Of a DNA stretch of 64,000 nucleotides, positions 19,734 through 28,097 are shown one piece after another. A program made the translations under genes and the position numbers. This stretch comes from Arthrobacter rhizophilus (GTDB lineage: Bacteria > Actinomycetota > Actinomycetes > Actinomycetales > Micrococcaceae), in assembly GCF_026241105.1 (NCBI RefSeq), contig NZ_JAPFFT010000009.1, positions 1-64,000 on the forward strand, read 5' to 3'. Positions within the stretch are counted from its first letter, which is position 1. Each line of letters opens with the position of its first letter. Under the pieces are notes generated by a model that saw nothing but the letters and a program-made list of their open reading frames with translations, made no database searches and was not told the origin of the DNA.

Positions 19734-20050
19734 AGCGAGGCGCTGTTCAAAAGCCTGAAATACGGTCCAGAATTCCCGGAACGCTTCGCCTCAGTCCACG
19801 ACGCCCGGACATTCATCAACGGTTTCGTGGACTGTTACAACCATCACCACACACACTCCGGAATCGGCTTCCACACGCCCGCAAACGTCCACCACGGCCA
19901 CGCTGCCAGCGTAACCAAAAAACGCTCAGCAACGCTCGCTGCCGCCCGGGCGAAACACCCCGTACGCTTCGCTACCACCATCGACCCCAAAACCCAGGAC
20001 CGGCGTGGATCAACCAACCCAAGGAAATCACCGAACAGTCAGCCGCCTAG
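19734..20050 (+). pseudogene. IS3-family OrfB, C-terminal fragment
   Basis: The frame reads SEALFKSLKYGPEFPERFAS, GFVDCYNHHHTHSGIGFHTP and HHGHAASVTKKR. This is the end of an IS3-type integrase core, including the last catalytic Glu region (SEALFK). A one-base shift near 20005 is needed to reach the natural end WINQPKEITEQSAA with its stop at 20048-20050. The N-terminal two thirds are missing. The IS110 element begins immediately downstream. Confidence 0.75.
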
Positions 20051-20069
20051 TACGAAAATAGATGGTGGG

Positions 20070-21305
20070 TCAGGCTGCTGCTGGAGTGAGAGTGACGTCA
20101 AATCCGAGGGATTTGAGCTGTCGGAGGGCCCTGGCTTTGGCTTGTTGCGGGTCCCGTTTGAGGTAATAGTCGGCGCCCGGGTCTTGGTAAACCTCGCCGT
20201 TGACGAGCATGTGCCAAGTGGCAGTAAGAATAACGTGCTCGATCGCGACAACAGCCTTGATCGGGCCACGACGGGCAGCGATTCGTTTGTATTTGACGCT
20301 GAGGTAAGTATCTTTGCTGCGGGCCGCTGACATGGCAGCGATACCAAGGGCTGCCTTCAAGTGCTTGTTACCGGGCATGGTTTTGGTGGATTTGACCCGG
20401 CCAGCGGACTCGTTGGAACCGGGGCAAACGCCGGCCCAGGATGCCAAATGTGCAGCCGTGGGAAAGACACTCATGTCCGCGCCGGTTTCGGCAATGATCA
20501 CATCAGCGACCAAAACCGAGACTCCCGGGATCGAGGTCAACGCTTCACGGGCTGGACGAAAGGGTGCCATCACCGTGCCAATGCGCTCAGTGAGCGCATC
20601 AATGGCCTTGGTGTGTTGGTCGATTTGGTCCAGATGCAGGCGGACAATGAACGCGTGATGGTCGCTGAACCGTCCGGTGAGGGCCTCAACGAGCTGAGGG
20701 ATCTTTGGTCTCATCCGGCGCTGGGCGAATTGCGCCAAAACTTGGGGATCGCGCTCTCCTAGGATGAGGGCTTCGAGCATCGCCCTGGAAGAGGCCCCCG
20801 TGAGATCACTGACGATGGCCGAAAGCTTGAGGCCGGAGCTCTCAAGGAACTTCTCGAGCCGCTGGATTTCCCTAGTCCGGTCGCCGACGGCGATCGCGCG
20901 GGAGCGGGTCAAATCTCGCAGTTCGCGAATGGGTTCGGGCGGAACGAACGAAGGGCGCAAAAGGCCATGCGCTGCAAGCTGGGCCAGCCATGCTGCGTCT
21001 GAAACGTCGGTTTTACGCCCGGGAAGGTTCTTGGCATGCCTGGCGTTGACCAGCATCACCGGCAACGTCGCTTCCAACACGTAGTAGAACGCCTTCCAAT
21101 AGTCGCTCGTGGCTTCCATCACCACGGTGCTGACGTGCTGCTCTTCAAGAAAGCCCTTTAGCTCCAGGATTTGGTTTGTGGTCGCACCCCAGGTGGTGAC
21201 CGTGGAGATGTATTCGCCCCGCGCATTGCCGGGAGACCGAACACACACCTTCGCGTCGCGCTTGGAGATATCTATCCCCACAGATCGCTCATGGACGATA
21301 TCCAT
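20070..21305 (-). CDS. IS110-family transposase
   Basis: A full-length protein of about 411 residues (420 with the upstream ATG at 21332). The N-terminal RuvC-like DEDD domain shows SVGIDISKRDAKV (first Asp), VVMEATSDYWKAF (Glu) and KTDVSDAAWLAQL (Asp pair). The C-terminal domain has the helix-hairpin SIPGVSVLVADVIIAETGAD, the AAHLASWAGVCPG segment and the conserved Ser region SESAGRVKS-type loop. GGAAGG lies nine bases before the 21305 ATG. It is probably active in sequence terms. IS110 elements lack long inverted repeats, so the ends were not assigned. Confidence 0.92.
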   Translation of the reverse strand: MDIVHERSVGIDISKRDAKVCVRSPGNARGEYISTVTTWGATTNQILELKGFLEEQHVSTVVMEATSDYWKAFYYVLEATLPVMLVNARHAKNLPGRKTDVSDAAWLAQLAAHGLLRPSFVPPEPIRELRDLTRSRAIAVGDRTREIQRLEKFLESSGLKLSAIVSDLTGASSRAMLEALILGERDPQVLAQFAQRRMRPKIPQLVEALTGRFSDHHAFIVRLHLDQIDQHTKAIDALTERIGTVMAPFRPAREALTSIPGVSVLVADVIIAETGADMSVFPTAAHLASWAGVCPGSNESAGRVKSTKTMPGNKHLKAALGIAAMSAARSKDTYLSVKYKRIAARRGPIKAVVAIEHVILTATWHMLVNGEVYQDPGADYYLKRDPQQAKARALRQLKSLGFDVTLTPAAA

Positions 21306-21331
21306 TTGATCCGACCTTCCAACGTCATTCA

Positions 21332-21740
21332 ACCGATATGAATGTTCGCTGCGGGAAGGGCAGGGAGAAAATCAGGAATCTAGCACCCGTGCTCGAAGGC
21401 AACAATCCACGGTTCCCGTGGAAGCCCTCCACACCACGCTAACTCGCAGGCTCAAACACGGCACCAAGGAGGCATCGGCGTCGACCGCAGCGAACATCAC
21501 AATCCTTCACCGGCCACGACCACTGCACAAGAACGCGGGAGCTGCGGCCAACCACAAATTTTCAATCCCCACGGCGCGGCAGCGTCCCTGGACCGCTAAC
21601 TCCCGTTGGTACCGTTCAGCTTGAAAACTCCGGTATCGCCCGTCGCATAACGAACGTGCAACATATCTGCTCACATGATCGAACAGGCATCCATCCCTCC
21701 ACGGTGCACAAGTGCTTTCCAGGTGCGGGTTGGCCCGGCT
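21332..21740. other. Stretch upstream of IS110, no gene seen
   Basis: About 400 bases probably belonging in part to the IS110 non-coding end, where IS110-type elements carry their guide RNA region. I see no protein-coding frame with recognisable content and could not delimit an RNA. Confidence 0.35.
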
Positions 21741-21745
21741 GTTTT

Positions 21746-21895
21746 GGCTGAAGCGAGCAGGGGTGGCAGATGCCGTCTTCGGTGGTGACGGCGTCGGAGC
21801 CGAGGAACGCCCGGTCAAAGCTCATACGCTCCAGGGTTGCCTTGGCCCCAGGGGGTCCGACGAAGCTCTGGCTGACGCTGCGCAGCTTCCACCAA
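21746..21895 (-). pseudogene. DeoR/GlpR-family regulator, effector-domain fragment
   Basis: The minus strand reads LRSVSQSFVGPPGAKATLER and then MSFDRAFLGSDAVTTEDGI. This is the signature of the DeoR-type effector domain, which normally contains SFVGPL, TLExxxFDRAFLGADxV. Nothing of the HTH is left. The flanks are unrelated, so it is a small captured fragment. Confidence 0.5.
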
Positions 21896-22057
21896 GCAGT
21901 CCACCTCGATGCCCTCGCACTCGGCGATTTCCTGCATGGTCTTGATGCCCGGCCTCATCACGGACAGCTTCTCGAGGCCGTCGCAGACGCAAGCAAAGGC
22001 CGCCCGCGCGGACTGACAGCGCCAAATTTGGACATTCCGGACTTCAGCTTTGACAGC

Positions 22058-22135
22058 TTTGGATCCAAAAAGAACCTACAGTGGGTAGGGCGCGGCACTG
22101 CAGGCACTTGCAACGACTAATTGGATCCATTAGCA
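22058..22135. promoter_or_regulatory. Paired GGATCC palindromes upstream of the NIPSNAP/hydrolase genes
   Basis: TTTGGATCCAAA (22058-22069, perfect) and ATTGGATCCATT (22120-22131, one mismatched arm pair) have centres exactly 62 bp apart, as at 19118-19193. They lie directly upstream of the plus-strand genes starting at 22.2 kb. 62 bp is about six helical turns, which suits a dimer-of-dimers binding on one DNA face. The type resembles FCD-GntR operators. The flanking sequence of the two sites is otherwise unlike the first pair. Confidence 0.5.
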
Positions 22136-22200
22136 TTTCTATTTATGAGGTCTAAATCACACGGGTCGCAGCGCCGCGGCGATCTCGCCGTGGTCGAAGG

Positions 22201-22578
22201 TCCATCTACACCACGAGGCCGGGAGCGACCCCCCCCGAGCTGGTGACCATGTTCTCCGAGTCCGGACTGGAACTCTACGAGAAGTACTGCGGCAAGCTGA
22301 TCGGCTACTACACTGCCGAAAGCGGAACCCTCAACTAGGCCGTCATGCTATGGGCGTATCGAGATGTCACCGATCGCGAGCAACGACGCGCCCGCCTTGT
22401 AGAAGACCCGGCACGGCAGGACTATCTCGAGCGAAGCCTGCCAATGATCCAGCAACAGGAGAGCCGCATTCTCCGACCCACGGCGTTCTCCCGACCCTCG
22501 CCTTCGAGGACTAGACCGGATCTTTCCGCTCACCACCAGCATTCCCTAAAGTACCGTATTACGACAGAAAGCATCTGA
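22201..22578 (+). pseudogene. NIPSNAP-family protein, nonsense mutation
   Basis: The frame reads SIYTTRPGATPPELVTMFSE and SGLELYEKYCGKLIGYY, then an in-frame TAG at 22336-22338 where NQAVMLWAYRDVTDREQRR is expected (CAG to TAG), and continues DYLERSLPMIQQQ to 22578. This is a small ferredoxin-like NIPSNAP protein of about 105 residues, often found in catabolic operons. The start codon region upstream (IYEV at 22142) is in a disturbed context, so the 5' end is also damaged. Confidence 0.7.
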
Positions 22579-22579
22579 G

Positions 22580-23347
22580 ATGGTTGTGGTCCTTGTTCAT
22601 GGCAGTCCCGAGGTCTCGTTGATCTGGGATCCGCTGGTGGAGTCGCTTGGCGCGCTCAGGCACCCCGAGCCGATTCGCCTCTCTCCTCCGGGCTTTGGAG
22701 CGGAGTCAGGTCCGGAGTGGACCTCGACAGTTCAGGAATACCGCGACTGGCTCATAACCGAACTAACGCGGATCAGCGACCTCGGGTTCGGCCCCATCGA
22801 TCTTGTAGGACACGACTGGGGTGGTGGACATACAGTCAACGCGGTCGCGCTTCGCCCCGACTTGGTGCGCAGTTGGTGTTCCGACTCGATCGGCCTCTTC
22901 GACCCGGACTATTTATGGCACGAACGGGCGCTGCGCGTGCAGGACCCGCTCGAAGGTGACATCTGGCTCAAAGACCTCCTGCACAGGACGACAGCTGAAC
23001 GCGCAGCCGAGCACGTTTCGCGCGGCATGGCACCCGCCATTGCGCAACGGATCGCTGCGGCCATGAATGACAATATGACGCTCAACATGCTTCGGCTGTA
23101 TCGGGATGCCGCACAACCAACCATGCGTGACCTCGGTCATCACCTCGAGGCGTGCGCGTTGCGGCCCGGGCTCGTAATCGTCGCGGGTCAGGACGGCGTC
23201 GTCGGTACGCACGAGCAGCGACGGCGTACTGCCACGCGAGCCGGAGCGCAGATCGCCGAGTTCCCCGACCTCGGCCACTGGTGGATGACGCAGGATCCAG
23301 ACGCTGGCGCGGAGGTCCTATCCCATTTCTGGGCATCGCTGCCGTAG
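22580..23347 (+). CDS. Alpha/beta hydrolase (GHDWGG type)
   Basis: A 255-residue alpha/beta-hydrolase. The oxyanion HG is in VVVLVHGSPEV near the start. The nucleophile elbow is IDLVGHDWGGGHTVN, with Asp rather than Ser as nucleophile, as in haloalkane dehalogenases and epoxide hydrolases. The catalytic His is in FPDLGHWWMTQ near the end, and Asp in VAGQDGVVG is a candidate acid. The start lies two bases after the stop of the NIPSNAP frame, indicating coupling. It likely hydrolyses an epoxide, halide or ester-like intermediate of the pathway controlled by the GGATCC operators. Confidence 0.85.
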   Translation: MVVVLVHGSPEVSLIWDPLVESLGALRHPEPIRLSPPGFGAESGPEWTSTVQEYRDWLITELTRISDLGFGPIDLVGHDWGGGHTVNAVALRPDLVRSWCSDSIGLFDPDYLWHERALRVQDPLEGDIWLKDLLHRTTAERAAEHVSRGMAPAIAQRIAAAMNDNMTLNMLRLYRDAAQPTMRDLGHHLEACALRPGLVIVAGQDGVVGTHEQRRRTATRAGAQIAEFPDLGHWWMTQDPDAGAEVLSHFWASLP

Positions 23348-23405
23348 GCCATCACTCAGACCCGGGGAGCCTCGCCCCCCCACCATTCGAACGAAGGAGT
23401 TCCAC

Positions 23406-23522
23406 ATGGAATCGCAAGTATCCTACATCGCAGCAACACCACCGGTCCAGAAGAGCGACACCCGGCGCAGAGCCACCGCTGCCGCCCTCGCGGGTACCGT
23501 CGTCGAGTACTACGACTATTAG
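23406..23522 (+). pseudogene. MHS/MFS transporter, 39-codon N-terminal stub
   Basis: A short frame starting MESQVSYIAATPPVQKSDTR and ending RRRATAAALAGTVVEYYDY then TAG. The GTVVEYYDY motif is the hallmark start of helix 1 in metabolite:H+ symporters (MHS family), which normally run 430-450 residues. A ribosome site AAGGAG precedes the ATG. Everything after the motif has been deleted, and the SDR gene follows 14 bases later. Confidence 0.7.
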
Positions 23523-23536
23523 TAAGGAGCCATATC

Positions 23537-24301
23537 ATGAAGAGGAATCGGCAGCCGCCAGTGGCTGCTATCACGGGGGGGGCCTCCGGCATCGGTCTGG
23601 AATTTGCCAGACGCTGGATTGCCGGCGGGGGATCAGCAGTGTTGCTGGATCTTTCGCAACCGACCCTTGACATTGCAATTGCAGAACTCGACTACAAGGC
23701 GCGCGGTGTCGTGGTTGACGTCACGGATAACGCCAGCGTCCTTGCCGGATATCGAAGCATAGGCGAGATCGAAGGACGCTTGGATGCTGTCGTGAACTCG
23801 GCCGGGATAGCCCGGCCGGGACCGAGTAGTAACGTAAGCGACGAAGACTTCACGCTTATGCTCGACATCCATATCACCGGCACAATGCGATCCTGCCGGG
23901 CCGCTTATCCGCTACTGAGGGATTCAGGTGGCGGAACCATCGTTAATCTGGCATCGGTCGCCGCTATCAGCGGGATGCCTGGGCGGGCCAGTTACACTAC
24001 GGCCAAGGCTGGCATTGCGGGGCTGACGAGAACACTGGCGGTAGAGTGGGCGCCAGAAGGGATCCGTGTCAATGCAGTCGGACCTGGGTATGTGCGCACG
24101 GCGATGACTGACTCATTGGTGGCTGAGGGCAAGCTCGACGACGCACCGATCAAGGCCCGGACCCCTTTGGGTCGTTTCGCCGAACCGGCCGAAATCGCCG
24201 AGGCCATATACTTTCTGTCCACTCCCTCGTCGTCTTACGTCAGCGGGCACCTGCTGATGGTGGATGGGGGGATGACGGTGGACGGGAATTGGTTTCAATG
24301 A
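23537..24301 (+). CDS. Short-chain dehydrogenase/reductase (SDR)
   Basis: A complete 254-residue classical SDR: ITGGASGIGLEFA (TGxxxGIG), LLDLS (Asp after beta-2 favours NAD), VVNSAGIA (NNAG variant), the catalytic Ser in IVNLASVAAISG, YTTAKAG (YxxxK) and VGPGYVRTAM, ending in DGGMTVDG. AAGGAG precedes the ATG. It oxidises a secondary alcohol or reduces a ketone. It is the last gene of the hydrolase cluster, and the inverted repeat at 24348-24391 follows it. Confidence 0.9.
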   Translation: MKRNRQPPVAAITGGASGIGLEFARRWIAGGGSAVLLDLSQPTLDIAIAELDYKARGVVVDVTDNASVLAGYRSIGEIEGRLDAVVNSAGIARPGPSSNVSDEDFTLMLDIHITGTMRSCRAAYPLLRDSGGGTIVNLASVAAISGMPGRASYTTAKAGIAGLTRTLAVEWAPEGIRVNAVGPGYVRTAMTDSLVAEGKLDDAPIKARTPLGRFAEPAEIAEAIYFLSTPSSSYVSGHLLMVDGGMTVDGNWFQ

Positions 24302-24347
24302 TTTGACTTCTCAGGAAGGTGTGACGCTTACAGGCGCGGCTGGTGGA

Positions 24348-24391
24348 AGTGGGTACTAAGTGCTGCGTTTTCGCAGCACTTAGTACCCACT
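24348..24391. repeat. Perfect 20-bp inverted repeat with TTTT loop
   Basis: The left arm 24348-24367 (AGTGGGTACTAAGTGCTGCG) is matched exactly by 24372-24391, separated by TTTT. It can fold as a very stable hairpin 47 bases after the SDR stop, but no T-run follows. It could be a bidirectional terminator. It could also be two transposon ends joined with a 4-base spacer, as in IR-IR junctions; the IS256 fragment lies just downstream. Confidence 0.85.
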
Positions 24392-24528
24392 GCTGATGGA
24401 CTTGCAGGAGCCGCGCTACTGAGACGCCATCAACTCCAAGCTGAACGCCACAACCTGGGCGAGATATCGAGCGGTGCTGAATTGGTTTGCACCAGCCACC
24501 GCAATTGGACTTGATCATCAGTTGGCAT

Positions 24529-24975
24529 TTAGTTGATTCTTCCGTCGAAGCTGATGGCGAAGGCATTCAGGGCCGGCTTCTATCGTGTAGCCCATCGTGC
24601 TCTGCCTTTGCCTGTCGGGTCCAGTGCCCGGGTGGCCAGGTAAAGGCATTTCAGGGCGGCCTGCTCGGTGGGGAAGTGCCCCCTGGCCCTGACCGCTCGC
24701 CGGTAGCGGGCGTTGACGGATTCGATGGCGTTGGTGCTGCAGATAACCCGCCGGATTTCGACGTCGTAGTCCAAGAAGGGCACGAACTCGCTCCAAGCGT
24801 TTTCCCACAACCGGGTGATCGCCGGGTACTGCCGGCCCCATTTGGTCGAGAAATCGACGAAGCGTTCCTTTGCTGCCGCCTCCGAGGGTGCCGTGTAGAC
24901 CGGGCGAAGGTCCCGGGACATCTCGTCCCAGTACTGCCGGGCGGCGTAGCGGAAGGTGTTGCGGATCAGGTGCAC
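24529..24975 (-). pseudogene. IS256-family transposase, C-terminal fragment
   Basis: The minus strand reads VHLIRNTFRYAARQYWDEMS, AITRLWENAWSEFVPFLDYD, RRVICSTNAIESVNARYRRA and ALKCLYLATRALDPTG. This is the C-terminal third of a Mutator-type transposase, including the last catalytic Glu (NAIESVN). It contains an in-frame TAG where RWKPALNAFAI is expected (Trp to stop) and ends at 24529. The N-terminal side is cut at 24975, where the palindrome of the recombinase element starts. Confidence 0.8.
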
Positions 24976-25084
24976 GTTATGCCGACGTCGGCATAACGTG
25001 CATTATGCCGACCTTCGGATTATGCCGATGTGGCTGCGGGATCCTTTGCGGGACAGGGGTCTGACGCTGGCGAGGTCGGCATAA
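24971..25084. repeat. 32-bp perfect palindrome and TTATGCCGA repeats at recombinase element end
   Basis: 24971-25002 is a perfect palindrome whose left half is TGCACGTTATGCCGAC. Further TTATGCCGA copies start at 25005 and 25020, and an inverted copy (TCGGCATAA) lies near 25067-25077, just after the recombinase stop. Repeated inverted 9-mers next to tyrosine recombinase genes suit binding arms of a recombination core site. The palindrome interrupts the IS256 gene, marking the element boundary. Confidence 0.65.
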
Positions 25085-26074
25085 TCAGAGCCCTTCGAGC
25101 CAGGCGATGAGCCTGTCGGGTGGCTGGTATCGGCCCGCCCGGCCCGTGGGTGGTTTGGTTCTGGCCAGTGCCTTCTCCTTGAGTTCGAGGTCTGCGTGCA
25201 GGTAGATCTGCGTGGTGTCGACGCTCTCGTGACCGAGCCATAGCTCGATCACGCTGGTGTCGACGCCGGCGTGCAGGAGCCGCATGGCGCAGGTGTGCCG
25301 GAGCACGTGTGCTGTGATCGTTTTGCCGTGCAGCGATGGGCAGGCGGCGGCCGCTGTGCTGGCGTAGTGCGCGATTCGGTGCTCGGTTGCATCGCGGCTG
25401 AGCTTCGCGCCGCGGAGGGTCGTGAACAGGGGCTTGTCGGGATCGCTGTGCTGTTCGTTGATCCAGCCGCGGAGGACAGTGATGGTGCCACTGGTCAGCG
25501 GAGTGATCCGGTCTTTGCGCCCTTTGCCGTGGCAAGCGACGTGCGCGCCGGTGCCAAGGTGCACGTCAGCGCGGGTGAGCCCGGTGATTTCGGAGATCCG
25601 TAGCTCGGTCTGAACGGCGAGCAGCAGCAGCGCGTGGTCGCGTCTGCCGGTCCGGGTGGTTTGGTCGCAGGCGGCGAGAAGCGCATTGATCTCGGTCTCT
25701 TTCAGGTAAGTGATCAGGGCCCGGTCAAAGCGTTTTGGCGGGATTGCCAGTACCCGGGCGATGCTGGCGGCGTGCTCGGGGTGGGCCAGGGCGGCGAACC
25801 GGAACAAGGAGTGGATCGCGGCCAGGCGAGCGTTGCGGGTGCGGATGCTGTTGCCCCGCTCTTGCTCGAGGTGATCGAGGAAGCCGGCGATCAACGGTGC
25901 GTCGAGATCGGATAGATCCAGTGCTGACGGGGTGAGTCTTGTCTGTGCCGAGGCGTATCCGAGCAGCAGCCGCAGGGTGTCGCGGTAGGCGGCAAGTGTG
26001 TGTGCGCTGGCGTTCCGCTGCCGGATAAGGCGGTCGGTGAAGAACGCTTCCAAGGTCGGGGCGAGGGCGCTCAT
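25085..26074 (-). CDS. Tyrosine recombinase (RIT-type, downstream member)
   Basis: A 329-residue XerC/D-like recombinase: an N-terminal SAM-like core-binding domain (SAHTLAAYRDTLRLLLGYA) and a catalytic domain with ELRISEITGLTRADVHL (first Arg), GKGRKDRITPLT (Lys), HVLRHTCAMRLLHAG (HxxR), WLGHESVDTTQIYLHADL (His and the Tyr nucleophile). All catalytic residues are present. The ATG overlaps the stop of the upstream recombinase (ATGA), the arrangement of recombinase-in-trio (RIT) elements. The first trio member is not present. Confidence 0.88.
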   Translation of the reverse strand: MSALAPTLEAFFTDRLIRQRNASAHTLAAYRDTLRLLLGYASAQTRLTPSALDLSDLDAPLIAGFLDHLEQERGNSIRTRNARLAAIHSLFRFAALAHPEHAASIARVLAIPPKRFDRALITYLKETEINALLAACDQTTRTGRRDHALLLLAVQTELRISEITGLTRADVHLGTGAHVACHGKGRKDRITPLTSGTITVLRGWINEQHSDPDKPLFTTLRGAKLSRDATEHRIAHYASTAAAACPSLHGKTITAHVLRHTCAMRLLHAGVDTSVIELWLGHESVDTTQIYLHADLELKEKALARTKPPTGRAGRYQPPDRLIAWLEGL

Positions 26075-26430
26075 GGCCGGCCTGCTGACTGGTCGGCGAG
26101 GTATGCGTCGAGGCGTTGCCCGGCGACGGCCATAAGCTCCGGTGATGCGGATAGATCCCAGTAGGTGCTGGCCGGATGGACGTGGCCCATCCAGGTGGAC
26201 AGCAGCGTCAGTTGGGTCTGCCCGTCCTGGCCTGCTGCATAGGCGTCGAGCATCGACCGGACGGCGAAGGAATGCCGCAGGTCGTGGATGCGGGGCCGGC
26301 ATGATCCGGATCGCGGTCGCAGGCCGGCGAGATGGGCCAACTGCTTGAACGTGTGGTGGACATTGCAGTAGATCAGTCTGGTTCCCGCCGTGGACACGAG
26401 CAGAGCCGACGTCCCGAAGAAGTTCACCTC
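26071..26430 (-). pseudogene. Tyrosine recombinase (RIT-type), C-terminal fragment
   Basis: About 118 residues of a second recombinase: LIYCNVHHTFKQLAHLAGLR, the HxxR box IHDLRHSFAVRSML, and LSTWMGHVHPASTYWDLSAS with the His/Trp and Tyr nucleophile. The N-terminal 180 or so residues and first catalytic Arg are missing; similarity ends near 26430, where sequence from the next region begins. It overlaps the downstream recombinase by four bases, so the two were one operon. Confidence 0.8.
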
Positions 26431-26544
26431 CTGCCGTTTCAGCGGTCGACCGAAGCAGCCGATCACCAAAGCAACTGATTCCGGAAGTCCTCCCTTATGG
26501 CCTTCGCCGAGGTCCAACACTATTTACGACAGGAATACGCCACC

Positions 26545-27417
26545 ATGAAGACAACCCCTGAAAATCCTCATATCGCCACCCGCTACAGGCCACCAACGGC
26601 ACCTCCTAAGCCCAAAGGTCCTTACTATTCCCCCCAGGATGTCCGGGCCGGGTGGCCAGGCGTTATTGCTAGGACAGCTGTTGGTTTGATTTTGGTCGTC
26701 CTGCCGCCATCTGCAGAGACGGCTTTGATCACTGCTGTCATTGGGGCGACGTTCGACTTGACGCAGCCCCAGGCTATCGCCACGTCAGCTCTAATAAGTC
26801 TTGCTATTTTGAGTCTGGCTTTTCTCTCCGGTCGGAGCTACCGGGCGCGGAAGGACCACGATGGAGGGCATGCCAAGTGGCTGACCCTCGCGCTCGGTTG
26901 GGCTCTGGCCGGTATCGCAATGTTCATAATCCGATACAACGCGCACCTGTGGTCGGCAGTCGCCCTGAAAACTTCGTCACCTCGCGGTGCCCAGCCGCAG
27001 GCCACCATCGAGAGCGTCGCCGCCGCTGGCGATCACAACTTGGCGTACATCTTTCTCCTGCTGCACTGTGGCTTCGGGATCATCGCGTGGTACGAAGGCA
27101 GTATTCTGTTCAACCCCATAGTCTTCGCTCATCTGCGTACTAGCAGGAAAATTGACAAGGCGCGTAGCGCCATCGCCAACACCGCCGGTCTTCTGAACCA
27201 TGTAACCGAGAATCTGGAATCTGCCCGCGGCGCCTTGGCAGAACAGCCCGCGCGACTGATGGCCGCCGAAATTGATGTCGCAAATTATGCCCGCTACTTG
27301 CACGAGCTGGCCCGAACTCGTATTGCCTCGCTGCTTGGAACTGTTGTGGTGTCCGCGATGGGGCGAAATGAACCCAAGACACGGCCCATCACAGCATCCC
27401 CACTCGAGAAGACCTGA
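26545..27417 (+). CDS. Hypothetical membrane protein of the mobilisation region
   Basis: I do not recognise a named family. The 290 residues contain a Pro-rich N-terminus and four hydrophobic segments: around 38-60 (TAVGLILVVLPPSAETALI), 70-93 (IATSALISLAILSLAFLSG), 112-132 (WLTLALGWALAGIAMFIIR) and 170-192 (LAYIFLLLHCGFGIIAWYE). A cytoplasmic helical tail follows (residues 205-265). The ATG at 26545 was chosen because the frame upstream to 26497 crosses the recombinase junction. Its position before MobC and the relaxase suggests a plasmid gene of unknown role. Confidence 0.7.
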   Translation: MKTTPENPHIATRYRPPTAPPKPKGPYYSPQDVRAGWPGVIARTAVGLILVVLPPSAETALITAVIGATFDLTQPQAIATSALISLAILSLAFLSGRSYRARKDHDGGHAKWLTLALGWALAGIAMFIIRYNAHLWSAVALKTSSPRGAQPQATIESVAAAGDHNLAYIFLLLHCGFGIIAWYEGSILFNPIVFAHLRTSRKIDKARSAIANTAGLLNHVTENLESARGALAEQPARLMAAEIDVANYARYLHELARTRIASLLGTVVVSAMGRNEPKTRPITASPLEKT

Positions 27418-27460
27418 AATCGGCTCCGGCCAGTTGATGCGATCGGTCGGTCTTCTCGAG
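27403..27460. repeat. 12-bp perfect inverted repeat, 34-base loop
   Basis: CTCGAGAAGACC at 27403-27414 is matched by GGTCTTCTCGAG at 27449-27460. The left arm overlaps the last codons and stop of the membrane protein gene. It may be a terminator-like hairpin or the scar of a small element. Confidence 0.6.
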
Positions 27461-27626
27461 GGAACTCGCCGCCTACTAAAGCTCGCTCACCATTCTGTGG
27501 CGCCGTGCCGGCCACTGGTGCCCTGGCGGTTGTGTGCAACCGGTCAGGTGGGTCCCGTCGTCCACAGGTGTGCGGGAAAAGCCCGAAGGATTTAGCTTTT
27601 GCCGTGCCCCTGTGGGCGAGTGGCTG

Positions 27627-27869
27627 CTACGCCGATGCCTTCTTGGCCGGGGCGTCCAGGCCGAAGCTGCGCAGGTCTGAGTCGGTCCAGTCGGCGCGGA
27701 GGGCTGCCTGGTAGTCCTTGGCGTACTTTTGTTCCGCGGCGGCAAGCAGTTGGGCTGCTTCGGCGAGTTCGACGCCGCTCGCGGCGGCGGTTTTCACTGC
27801 GTTGACTTTGACGTCGCGGGCGGCGTCGATTTTTGCGGCGGCTTTGGCGGCGATGTCGTTGATGTCCAT
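27627..27869 (-). CDS. Small hypothetical protein, 80 residues
   Basis: An Ala- and Lys-rich helical protein: NDIAAKAAAKIDAARDVKV, ELAEAAQLLAAAEQKYAKDY and a C-terminal DLRSFGLDAPAKKA. No transmembrane segment or motif is evident. It lies divergent from MobC across the candidate oriT, where small accessory or antitoxin-like genes are frequent. The codon pattern is like its neighbours, which supports a real gene. Confidence 0.6.
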   Translation of the reverse strand: MDINDIAAKAAAKIDAARDVKVNAVKTAAASGVELAEAAQLLAAAEQKYAKDYQAALRADWTDSDLRSFGLDAPAKKASA

Positions 27870-27975
27870 GCACCGACTCTAACCGTTCCGCTGCCCGCAG
27901 GCCGGGAGGGGTTTTCCGGTGGGTCGCACCCGGGGTCCGAAAACCCTCGAAGGCAACCGTCCGGAGCAAGCTATA

Positions 27976-28013
27976 CATTTACACGGGTGTAAATGGCGTG
28001 TCGCTCACACGCC
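27976..28013. other. Candidate oriT: two adjacent inverted repeats
   Basis: CATTTACAC and GTGTAAATG (27976-27984, 27987-27995) form a perfect 9-bp repeat with a 2-base centre. GGCGTGT and ACACGCC (27995-28001, 28007-28013) form a second with a 5-base centre. Side-by-side stem-loops just upstream of mobC and the relaxase gene are the usual setting of a MOB-type transfer origin. The nick site is not identified. Confidence 0.55.
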
Positions 28014-28097
28014 TGCGGCGGTTTGCTTGGCACACTCGTTGGTGTGGTCCCCGGTTCGGGGTCGCTGCGCTGGGCTTTCAAAGGGACGGGGGAGTGC

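Noticed and set aside
2297..24975. The two IS256 fragments as halves of one interrupted copy
   Set aside because: Both read on the minus strand, but the N-terminal piece lies at the lower coordinate, the wrong order for a simple insertion.
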